Positions 36,019 through 43,269 of a stretch of 64,000 nt of DNA are shown here, one piece after another. Position 1 is the stretch's first letter, and each line of letters starts with the position of its first letter. The DNA comes from Flavobacterium lipolyticum (lineage in GTDB: Bacteria > Bacteroidota > Bacteroidia > Flavobacteriales > Flavobacteriaceae), in NCBI RefSeq assembly GCF_020905335.1, contig NZ_JAJJMN010000001.1:1736001-1800000 (forward strand), written 5' to 3'. A program made the translations under genes and the position numbers. Below the pieces are notes generated by a model, which was not told where the DNA came from, searched no databases, and worked only from the letters and a program-made list of their open reading frames with translations.

Positions 36019-37212
36019 TTATTGGTTTAAGTTAAATTTATTTGGCAGAAAAATCACTCTAAATAACGCTTTTATAAATGGCACTTTAGGACACTTTAAA
36101 ATAACTTTAACATCCTCGATCAAAGTAGTTTCTTCGTCTAAGAATTTAAAAATCAAAGACGGATTTCCTTTTTTGAATAATGAGGAAAAAATACCGCTTC
36201 CCAATTCATTATGGCGATACAGAATGTCCAAAAGCAGTAAATCATAAAACCAGAATCGGCTTCTTTTATGAAAGGCGGTCATCCTAATTGATGTCGAAGA
36301 ATAGAGAAACTCCACCAAATCAGCTGATTTTTTATCAGCACTTTTAAAAGTATAACCTGTACTGGCTTTGGTCCACCCTCCGGCAGTTCCAATATTTAGA
36401 ACTCTTTTAGTATTCTTCTTCCAGAACGGATAACAAGTCATCGGGATGCTTCCCTGCTCCTTCTCTACAATATCATACTGCTCAATACCTCGTTTTTCTA
36501 AATAAATCTGAATCTCGTTTTCATAGTCCGTCGTTGAAAGCAAGTTCTCCGAAAATAAAGTATATTCAACCAAAGCTTCGGTTTTAGAAACAGGCAGTAC
36601 ATACATAAATCTAGTGTTCCCTTTTTGTTCCACCGAAAAATCCATGAAAGTAGCCTGTTCCGGATTGAAGACTTCTTTTTCGGTTTTCACATACCAACCT
36701 ACAAAATGCTGTTGCAGAACGGGATATTTCGTTTGACTTAATGCAGTCGATGAGGTATAAATACTATTCAGTAAATAATTACAAGTATACCTATTCTCTT
36801 CTGAACCTACAAAAACATGGGTTTCAAGTTCGTTGATATCAGTTACTTTCTCATTTAAAAAAGTGATATTGGAATGTTTAGACAACTCTTCAAAAACAAA
36901 ATCATAAAAGTCCAATCCCCGAATTTGATTGTATTGATAAGGTTTGAAATTTAAATCACGTTTGAAATTTTCATTGGCAAACAAAGCCGAATCCCATTTT
37001 TTAAGAACAATCGAACTCCAGACTGAATCTCCTTTTTCCCAAAAACACCAGGTTCGGTCATTGGTCTTTTTTACGTCCTGATCCAGTAATAATATCGATT
37101 TATCCGCAAAATTCCCTGACAATACCATTTTGTAAACGGTCATCAAAGCTGCTAAACCCGTTCCGGTAAAAATGTAATCGAAGTGTTTGATTTGCGAAGA
37201 ATTCATCCTCAA
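36019..37212 (-). CDS. crtY: lycopene beta-cyclase
   Basis: 397 residues of the FAD-dependent lycopene cyclase family. A Rossmann start (YIFTGTGLAALMTVYKM) is followed by DRTWCFWEKG (the signature DRTWCFW) and YTVFSENLL-like (YTLFSENLL) and GSIPMT motifs. It closes the ends of lycopene to beta-carotene rings, a step in the yellow/orange zeaxanthin-type pigments of Flavobacterium. It is membrane-associated and uses NAD(P)H. The usual neighbours crtB/crtI/crtZ are not in this window; the gene is instead in an operon with thioredoxin-like and TPR genes, with spacings of 12 and 3 bp. Confidence 0.9.
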   Translation of the reverse strand: MRMNSSQIKHFDYIFTGTGLAALMTVYKMVLSGNFADKSILLLDQDVKKTNDRTWCFWEKGDSVWSSIVLKKWDSALFANENFKRDLNFKPYQYNQIRGLDFYDFVFEELSKHSNITFLNEKVTDINELETHVFVGSEENRYTCNYLLNSIYTSSTALSQTKYPVLQQHFVGWYVKTEKEVFNPEQATFMDFSVEQKGNTRFMYVLPVSKTEALVEYTLFSENLLSTTDYENEIQIYLEKRGIEQYDIVEKEQGSIPMTCYPFWKKNTKRVLNIGTAGGWTKASTGYTFKSADKKSADLVEFLYSSTSIRMTAFHKRSRFWFYDLLLLDILYRHNELGSGIFSSLFKKGNPSLIFKFLDEETTLIEDVKVILKCPKVPFIKALFRVIFLPNKFNLNQ

Positions 37213-37224
37213 AAATAAGAAATT

Positions 37225-37689
37225 TTATTTTTGAAGCTTTTCCAAAAGCAGTTTAAAATCGGTAGGCTTCAAGTAACTGTTATACTGAGCAATAATTTCA
37301 TACTCCTCATTCAAAACACATAAAACCGGATACACAAGCTGTCCGTTTATGGTGCCAAGCTGCAAAGCCAGTTCATGGACACCCACATTGTTTCCTGAAG
37401 GCTTGTATTTAAAAATGTGTTTGTTAAAGGTAATCGCTCTCTTTGCTTCGGCATTCAAATCGATGAAGTAGAAGTCTGAATTGAGTTTTTCATTCACTTC
37501 CTGATTTTTAAACGTCGTATTTTTCATTCTCTGGCAATACTGGCACCAATCGGTGTGAATGAAAACAATGATTTTTCGTTTTTGAAATTGCGCCAAACTA
37601 TCCACCTCCTCAAATGTTCTGCTTTTTAACTGGCAGAAACCGCTTGAAGTTATACCGAAGAAGAAAATAAGTAGAAATAGCTTTTTCAT
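37225..37689 (-). CDS. secreted thioredoxin-fold protein
   Basis: 154 residues from the ATG at 37689 (MKKLFLLIFFF), preferred over the upstream TTG-started frame because a clean signal peptide (MKKLFLLIFFFGITSSGFCQ) results. The thioredoxin motif is TDWCQYCQRM (Cys49, Cys52) with VYPVLCVLNEEYEII after it, and it acts in the periplasm as a disulfide reductase or isomerase. A cis-proline is visible in QLVYPVLC. It heads the operon with crtY and the TPR gene. Its substrates are unknown. Confidence 0.85.
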   Translation of the reverse strand: MKKLFLLIFFFGITSSGFCQLKSRTFEEVDSLAQFQKRKIIVFIHTDWCQYCQRMKNTTFKNQEVNEKLNSDFYFIDLNAEAKRAITFNKHIFKYKPSGNNVGVHELALQLGTINGQLVYPVLCVLNEEYEIIAQYNSYLKPTDFKLLLEKLQK

Positions 37690-37730
37690 TGTTTTGTTTT
37701 TTTTCAACAGAATGTAAAGGATTGCTCTTC

Positions 37731-37798
37731 TGCCACGAATTCACGAATTAAATTGTAAATCTTTATCTAAAAAAAGGGCAATTCGTGAATTCGTGGCA
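37731..37798. repeat. 19-bp perfect inverted repeat (ACGAATTCACGAATT words)
   Basis: TGCCACGAATTCACGAATT (37731-37749) and its exact inverse (37780-37798) are separated by 30 nt. It is one of the inverted word-repeat spacers. It lies between the TonB receptor stop and the thioredoxin gene start, where it could act as a terminator or mRNA end. Confidence 0.85.
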
Positions 37799-37833
37799 AA
37801 TAAAAAACATTTATGAATCTGTGAATCACAAAT

Positions 37834-40095
37834 TTACCTAAAACTGTATCGCAATCCTAAAAACCCTCGAATCGTTTGGTTTTGTCCGTAAACATAAGTG
37901 GTATCAAAAGTTAAACCGTATGGATTATCCGGTGTAACCAATACTTTTCCCGCCGAATCGTACTGTACATTTTTATCAAAAGGATCATTCGTTCTCGAAA
38001 TCAAAAACGGATTATTTTGTTTCGGAGTAAAGTTCAGTAGATTTTTGATTCCCCCGTAAAGTTCAAAATTCTTCCAGCCTGTAAACGTAAACTGAATATT
38101 CTGAATGCTGTACCAAGGTGAATTTGGATTTCTCGGATCGTACTCATTCAACAAGGGCAATTTCATCGGACTGTAAACATTTCCGGTGTAATCCAGCACT
38201 AAATTCCAAGGGTTTATTTTATACGAGACACTCCAGGTTCCGGTAAATCTTTCGGTTAAGAACGGTCGCTGTGAAATTTTGTCCTGAACATTTTTATTGT
38301 CTAAAACGGTTGCTCCTAAAATAAACTTTAAACCATTGGTGAAATTGACATCGATATTCGTACTGATTCCCTGACTGAGAGCATAACCATCGATATTGTC
38401 GTAAATGATTTTATTGGGATCGGTTTCGTAGTCTGAAATGATTTTATTACTGAAACGGGTATAAAAAGCCGTTGTTTCGATTCCGACAAAAACTCCGCTG
38501 TCAAAGTTTATTTTCTGAATATAATTCAAATTAACATTTACTGATTTTTCCGGTTTTAAATCACTTTTAAGCACCACATCTCGTGATCCCGTAAGCGCTG
38601 CATGATCTTCGGTAAACAAATTCACCACTCTAAATCCTGTTCCGGCATTTAACCTGAAAATCGTATTTTCATTTGCCTTAAAACGATACGCAAATCGGGG
38701 TGTAAAAATAGAACCATGAATAGAATTATAATCGTATCGCGCCCCTAACAAAACCTGACTCTTTGGAGAAAACGTTATTTCGTCCTGAACAAAAATTCCC
38801 GGCAACCAGGTTTTTTCGGCAATTTTTGTTGCCGGCGTATTGTCGTCGTAATAGGAATATCGGCTTGCTATTCCGGCAAGGAAATCATTACTGCCAATCT
38901 TTTTATCCCAGGTTAACTGCAGGAACCCTATTTTTTGATTCGCAATATACGATGTTGTTCCGTAACGGCTGTCCTGATAATGTACATTCCCCGAGAACGA
39001 TAGCATCAGTTTTTCTTCAAAAGGCAGTTGGTAACTTCCAATTAATTCTCCCCTTTTCGTATAAATACTTTCACCGTAAATTTCATCACCTCCACGGTAT
39101 TTTCTTTCCCAACGAACATCTCCTCCCCAACGGTCTTCATACATACCACGTGCTGCTATGGTAAAAAGACGGTTGTCGTTTCGATGAAAACTCCATTTAT
39201 TAAAAACCGAAATCCTTTTAGAAAGCGTCACATCGGTGAAATTATCGTTGTCTTTATCGATAATCTGATCGTAATTGAAATAGTTAACTCCTAAAAGTGA
39301 AGTCGCCTTTTTACCGGCATTAAATTTCATTCCCAAATCGAGATTATTTTCTAGATACGTTGTTGTAAAATAATCTGCCGAAAAAACCGGAGCATTCGTT
39401 GGGTTCTTAGTTATAATATTAATTAATCCCCCAACAGCCTCACTTCCGTAAAGAGAAGAAGCCGGACCTTTTACAATCTCAATCCTTTCCACCAGAGAAT
39501 TCGGAATTCCGGACAAGCCATAAACAGTTGAAAGGCTGCTGACAATTGGCATTCCATCGATCAAAACCAAAGTATACGGGCCTTCGAGACCGTTTATATG
39601 AATATCTCCCGTATTACAAACGCCGCAATTCAACTGTGGACGGACGCCGTTTATGTTTTGAAGCGCATCGTAAATACTCGGTGTTGGATTCTTCTTAAAA
39701 AACACAGGGGAATAAACCTCAACCGGAACAGCACTTTCCAAACGTTTAACTGCTTTTAAAGTTCCCGAAACCACTACTTCATTCAATTGATTGTCTGTAT
39801 CGTCCAATTCAAAATCATACGTTTGAACAGCGCCCTTTGTAACGTCGATTTTCTTTTTTGAAGTCCGAAAACCTACCAGTGAAACCTGAAGCGTATAATT
39901 TCCAACCGGTACATTTTCGAAGTTATAATATCCTAAACTATCCGTTACCGATCTGTATTTTGTTCCCAATAAATGTACGTTTGCCAACTGCAATTCATGG
40001 CCATCACCTGAAATAATTCCGGAAACAGAACTGGTTTCCTGAGCAAATGAAAACTGCAGACAAAAGAAAAGCAGCATCAAAAATAGTTTTTTCAT
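37834..40095 (-). CDS. TonB-dependent outer-membrane receptor with carboxypeptidase-like N-terminal domain
   Basis: About 753 residues from the ATG at 40095; eight residues upstream are dropped because the signal peptide then starts cleanly (MKKLFLMLLFFCLQFSFAQ). After it: a carboxypeptidase-regulatory-like domain (about 20-105), a TonB-box-like LNEVVVSGT, a plug domain (about 105-215) with an unusual NCGVCNTGDIHINGLEGPY, and a 22-strand-type barrel ending GLRYSF. It imports a bulky or metal-bound ligand using TonB energy. It lies in the metal region downstream of the CobW and flavoprotein genes (131-bp gap); a metal role is inference. Confidence 0.9.
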   Translation of the reverse strand: MKKLFLMLLFFCLQFSFAQETSSVSGIISGDGHELQLANVHLLGTKYRSVTDSLGYYNFENVPVGNYTLQVSLVGFRTSKKKIDVTKGAVQTYDFELDDTDNQLNEVVVSGTLKAVKRLESAVPVEVYSPVFFKKNPTPSIYDALQNINGVRPQLNCGVCNTGDIHINGLEGPYTLVLIDGMPIVSSLSTVYGLSGIPNSLVERIEIVKGPASSLYGSEAVGGLINIITKNPTNAPVFSADYFTTTYLENNLDLGMKFNAGKKATSLLGVNYFNYDQIIDKDNDNFTDVTLSKRISVFNKWSFHRNDNRLFTIAARGMYEDRWGGDVRWERKYRGGDEIYGESIYTKRGELIGSYQLPFEEKLMLSFSGNVHYQDSRYGTTSYIANQKIGFLQLTWDKKIGSNDFLAGIASRYSYYDDNTPATKIAEKTWLPGIFVQDEITFSPKSQVLLGARYDYNSIHGSIFTPRFAYRFKANENTIFRLNAGTGFRVVNLFTEDHAALTGSRDVVLKSDLKPEKSVNVNLNYIQKINFDSGVFVGIETTAFYTRFSNKIISDYETDPNKIIYDNIDGYALSQGISTNIDVNFTNGLKFILGATVLDNKNVQDKISQRPFLTERFTGTWSVSYKINPWNLVLDYTGNVYSPMKLPLLNEYDPRNPNSPWYSIQNIQFTFTGWKNFELYGGIKNLLNFTPKQNNPFLISRTNDPFDKNVQYDSAGKVLVTPDNPYGLTFDTTYVYGQNQTIRGFLGLRYSFR

Positions 40096-40226
40096 TATTA
40101 TAAAATTAAATTTAGACAAAACTAAAAATTAAATTTGACAAATAGTGTTCCTAACGCAAAAAACTTTGATCTAACTTCAATTCAAGGTTTTGCAGCTATT
40201 TTAATCACATGGAAAGCTTATCCGAT

Positions 40227-41141
40227 TTAACCTAAAAATGACTCATCAATCAGTTCTTTATTAATCGAAGCCCCGGCAAAAGATCCTGAAGAAACAGCCA
40301 TAGCAACAGATCGCGCCTGAATATGACAATCACCACTGGCAAAAACTCCGGGAATTGTTGTTTTTTGAAACGCATCTACTTTCAACAAACCTTGTTCTGT
40401 CAATTCACAGCCTAAAGCTTCCGGAAGTGGGCAATGTTGCTCAAAAGGCGCTCTGAAATAAATAGCTTTTACTTCAATTGTAGCTTGACTTTTGAAAATA
40501 AGCTGCTGAATATTTCCATTTTCCTGTTTTACGGCAGCAATTTCATCTTCCATAACCTTAATTTTATGTTGTAGTAAAATTTGAGATTGCGCTGTGGTAA
40601 AAGCTGATTTTCCGTTCGTTAAGACTCTTAAATCCTCCGTCCAGTTCGAAATGAGTTTAGCATATTCAAACCCTATATCACCATTAGCGATAATCGCTGT
40701 TTTTTCCTTTTTGACTTCATAACCGTGACAATACGGACAATGCAATATCGAAATTCCCCAGCATTCGCTAAAACCTTCCATTTGGGGTAGTAAATCTTTT
40801 ATTCCGGTTGCGAACAATAACTTTTTAGAAATGAACACTTTTCCGGATTCTGTTTTGATTTCAAATCCATCTTTTGTTTGAATTGCCCGAATCGCTAATC
40901 CGTTATAAAAATGAACGGTATCGTAAAAATCAACCTGAATTAAAGCTTTCGCCGAAATAACGGCAGGTTTTTCACCATCCTGTGTGATAAAATTATGCGA
41001 ATAAGGCGTTTGTCGGTTACAGGGCAAACCACTGTCTATCACCAAAACCTGTCGCAAAGAACGCCCCAGACTCATCGCTGCCGAAAGCCCGCTATAACTG
41101 CCGCCAATAATTATAACATCGTATTTATTTTTATCTCTCAC
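40227..41141 (-). CDS. FAD/NAD(P)H oxidoreductase of the thioredoxin-reductase-like family
   Basis: 304 residues. FAD motif YDVIIIGGSYSGLSAAMSL (7-25) and a redox CxxC in LHCPYCHGYEV (Cys135, Cys138), then GVFASGDC near the end (ASGDCHIQARSVAMAVSSGS). It looks like thioredoxin reductase or alkyl hydroperoxide reductase F-core, but other flavoproteins in metal operons have the same shape. The start is GTG at 41139-41141; no in-frame ATG gives an intact FAD motif. It begins 12 bp after the CobW-type gene stop, so it shares that transcript and probably its metal-responsive control (inference). Confidence 0.88.
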   Translation of the reverse strand: MRDKNKYDVIIIGGSYSGLSAAMSLGRSLRQVLVIDSGLPCNRQTPYSHNFITQDGEKPAVISAKALIQVDFYDTVHFYNGLAIRAIQTKDGFEIKTESGKVFISKKLLFATGIKDLLPQMEGFSECWGISILHCPYCHGYEVKKEKTAIIANGDIGFEYAKLISNWTEDLRVLTNGKSAFTTAQSQILLQHKIKVMEDEIAAVKQENGNIQQLIFKSQATIEVKAIYFRAPFEQHCPLPEALGCELTEQGLLKVDAFQKTTIPGVFASGDCHIQARSVAMAVSSGSFAGASINKELIDESFLG

Positions 41142-41153
41142 TATATTCTATTT

Positions 41154-42359
41154 TTAAGAAGTTCTTGGTATGGGAAATAGATCTTTCTTCGGGAAAAATC
41201 CGTCCTGATAATCTACAATTTCATCATTTGTACAAAGGCACTTTTCAAGCTCTTTCAGGATTTCTGTTTCTTTTATTTTCTGACCAATAAAAACAAGTTC
41301 ATTGAGTCTGTCGCCGAAATTAGAAGTCCATCGTTCTTCTATAATATCCTGAAATTCAACAAAATTATTAAAGGTCATTCGTTCGCTTAGCGGCATACTT
41401 GCCCACCAGACTCCGGCTCCTTCGGCTTTCATTGATCCACCGGACTGGCTCCAGTTTATCGCTTGTTCCGGTCGGGATGCCATCCACAGCAGTCCTTTAC
41501 TTCGAATGATGTTGGCGGGAAAATCGGATGTAAAAAAATTCCACAACCGATTGGGATGAAAAGGTCTGGGATCTCGAAATACAAAAGAACTAATTCCATA
41601 TTCTTCAGTTTCAGGTGTATGAATACCTTCTAATTCCCGAATCCAACCCGCTGAATTTTCGGCTTCTTCATAATTGAATAATCCGGTGTTCATAATTTCG
41701 TTTGGATTTACTTTGCCTGAAACCGAAGTGATTATTTTCGCCACAGGATTTAGCTTTTGAATAGAAGCTCTCAAAAATTCTAATGATCTGATACTAACGA
41801 GATCCGTTTTATTCAAAATGATAACATTAGCAAATTCTACCTGATCTACCAGAAGGTTGACGATCGTTCTATTGTCATTTTCAAGATCGGATAAGTTTTC
41901 CTCCCGCAGTGTTTTGGCCGAACCAAAATCTTTAAAAAAGTTAAAACTATCTACAACGGTCACCATGGTATCGATGTAACTGAATCTGGACAAGTCAATA
42001 TTTTCCTCTTCGTTCACAAAAGAGAAAGTCTGGGCTACCGGAATGGGTTCGCTGATACCTGTACTTTCGATAAGCAAATAATCAAACCTGCTTTCTTTGG
42101 CCAGTTTTTCGACTTCAAGCATTAAATCTTCCCGCAAGGTGCAGCAAATACAGCCATTCGTCATTTCAACCAGTTTTTCTTCGGTTCTGGACAAGGTATG
42201 CTCCTTCTTCACGAGCTGCGCGTCTATATTAACTTCACTCATATCATTTACGATAACAGCAACTTTAAGGTTTTCTTTGTTGTGAAGAATATGATTGAGA
42301 AGAGTTGTTTTTCCTGCGCCAAGAAATCCGCTTAAAACGGTTACGGGTAGTTTTTTCAT
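41154..42359 (-). CDS. COG0523 (CobW/ZigA-like) metal-chaperone GTPase
   Basis: 401 residues. Walker A is GFLGAGKTT (11-19), the metal motif is GCICC (Cys70, Cys72, Cys73), and ESTGISEP and NKTDL complete the G domain. The C-terminal domain (about 280-400) carries a substrate domain with [20 protein letters not shown]0523 GTPases deliver zinc (or cobalt, nitrile-hydratase iron) to client enzymes and are typically induced under zinc starvation by Zur. It is preceded 2 bp upstream by the MerC gene and lies behind the Zur-like palindromes at 42729 and 42765. Confidence 0.9.
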   Translation of the reverse strand: MKKLPVTVLSGFLGAGKTTLLNHILHNKENLKVAVIVNDMSEVNIDAQLVKKEHTLSRTEEKLVEMTNGCICCTLREDLMLEVEKLAKESRFDYLLIESTGISEPIPVAQTFSFVNEEENIDLSRFSYIDTMVTVVDSFNFFKDFGSAKTLREENLSDLENDNRTIVNLLVDQVEFANVIILNKTDLVSIRSLEFLRASIQKLNPVAKIITSVSGKVNPNEIMNTGLFNYEEAENSAGWIRELEGIHTPETEEYGISSFVFRDPRPFHPNRLWNFFTSDFPANIIRSKGLLWMASRPEQAINWSQSGGSMKAEGAGVWWASMPLSERMTFNNFVEFQDIIEERWTSNFGDRLNELVFIGQKIKETEILKELEKCLCTNDEIVDYQDGFFPKKDLFPIPRTS

Positions 42360-42361
42360 TA

Positions 42362-42709
42362 CTAAATGTGTTTGTGTTTTTTATAATTTAGAAGATGTCC
42401 GATAATCATTCCGATCCCGCCAATAAAAATCAGATCCAAATGAATATCCAGTATCATTTCACTCAAAATACTGATCCAAATCAGAGATATCGATAAAATC
42501 AAAGTTGTAGCGACTAAAAGACTTGATTTTTTAATAATTTTGAGGATTGCAATTAAACCTATTAAGGCAAAGGTCAAATCGATAAATGGATTATGACTAA
42601 TACCCAAAGGCAAAATAGTAAGTAGCGGAAATATCAGACAATGAACCAGACAAATGGCAGCACTTGAGATTCCTAATATATCGTAAAAAGGCGTCGTTGT
42701 TTTCTTCAT
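42362..42709 (-). CDS. MerC-domain membrane protein
   Basis: 115 residues with four hydrophobic segments. The first carries the MerC motif [14 protein letters not shown] (Cys20, Cys24). MerC-family proteins take up or hold mercuric and other soft metal ions in the inner membrane; in this setting zinc is a better guess than mercury, as no merA or merR is near. It is the first gene of the transcript that continues into the COG0523 GTPase (2-bp spacer). Its promoter region overlaps two TGCAA-N5-TTGCA/G palindromes. Confidence 0.85.
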   Translation of the reverse strand: MKKTTTPFYDILGISSAAICLVHCLIFPLLTILPLGISHNPFIDLTFALIGLIAILKIIKKSSLLVATTLILSISLIWISILSEMILDIHLDLIFIGGIGMIIGHLLNYKKHKHI

Positions 42710-42728
42710 TTTCAGTACATTTGCTTAA

Positions 42729-42743
42729 TGCAATTATGTTGCA
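42729..42743. promoter_or_regulatory. Zur/Fur-like operator 1
   Basis: TGCAA-TTATG-TTGCA is a palindrome with 5-nt centre. It touches the merC -7 box at 42742-42749, so bound repressor would block transcription start. Confidence 0.65.
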
Positions 42744-42749
42744 AATATA
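42742..42749 (-). promoter_or_regulatory. -7 promoter box of the merC operon
   Basis: On the - strand TATATTTG, a full match to TAnnTTTG, 33 bp before the merC start. It abuts operator 1; operator 2 lies near its -33 position. Confidence 0.6.
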
Positions 42750-42764
42750 GAACTTTATTTTTAA

Positions 42765-42779
42765 TGCAACATTGTTGCG
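42765..42779. promoter_or_regulatory. Zur/Fur-like operator 2
   Basis: TGCAA-CATTG-TTGCG, second copy of the palindrome, 36 bp centre-to-centre from operator 1, in an AATGCAA context at both. It sits between merC and the fur gene so could serve both. Confidence 0.65.
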
Positions 42780-42802
42780 TTAATTTTTTTAATGCTTTAA
42801 AA

Positions 42803-43195
42803 ATGAAAACAACAAGAAATACAGCAGCAAAGACAGCGGTTTTAGAGATTTTTGACAAATCTAAAACAGCCTTGTCCCACACCGAAATTCACAAACAGAT
42901 TGATGATTTGTGTGACCGTGTGACCGTTTACAGAATATTAGACCGGTTAGTAAATGAAGATATCGTTCATAAAATTGTGAATCTTGACGGTACCGTAAAG
43001 TATGCCAAATGCCATCATCATGCTCAAAGAGTACACATTCACAACCACGCTCATTTTAGCTGTGAAAAATGTCTCGAGGTCACTTGTCTGGAAAATGTAA
43101 AACCTAGCTACATTATTCCGCACAATTATAAAGTAAATGAGATAAACTTCACCTTGTCAGGATTGTGTCCGAACTGTTTGAATTCAAACAATTAA
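42803..43195 (+). CDS. Fur-family metalloregulator (Zur-like)
   Basis: 130 residues from ATG 42803 (MKTTRNTAAK); the longer opening from 42728 runs through the operator palindromes and is not Fur-like. The winged-helix half (TEIHKQI...DRVTVYRILDRL) precedes the metal half with YAKCHHHAQRVHIHNHAHF and two CxxC pairs (Cys87/90, Cys122/125) for structural zinc. The short form and divergent COG0523 partner suggest a zinc sensor (Zur), though Fur or Per cannot be excluded. It would repress its neighbour through the TGCAA-N5-TTGCA sites and may autoregulate. Confidence 0.87.
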   Translation: MKTTRNTAAKTAVLEIFDKSKTALSHTEIHKQIDDLCDRVTVYRILDRLVNEDIVHKIVNLDGTVKYAKCHHHAQRVHIHNHAHFSCEKCLEVTCLENVKPSYIIPHNYKVNEINFTLSGLCPNCLNSNN

Positions 43196-43196
43196 G

Positions 43197-43214
43197 TTTT
43201 AGACTTGTCTAAAA
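43197..43214. promoter_or_regulatory. MntR/DtxR-type operator of the NRAMP gene
   Basis: TTTTAGAC-TT-GTCTAAAA, a perfect 18-bp palindrome ending 55 bp before the NRAMP ATG and just before the -33 position of its promoter. The DtxR/MntR gene downstream at 45240 is the obvious candidate regulator. Confidence 0.7.
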
Positions 43215-43242
43215 ATATTGTTGTGCAGATATAATTTATCCC

Positions 43243-43250
43243 TATATTTG
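43243..43250 (+). promoter_or_regulatory. -7 promoter box of the NRAMP gene
   Basis: TATATTTG matches TAnnTTTG. ATTG at 43217-43220 could be a partial -33 box at 22-nt spacing. Confidence 0.55.
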
Positions 43251-43269
43251 TTCAAACAACATTTTTACA

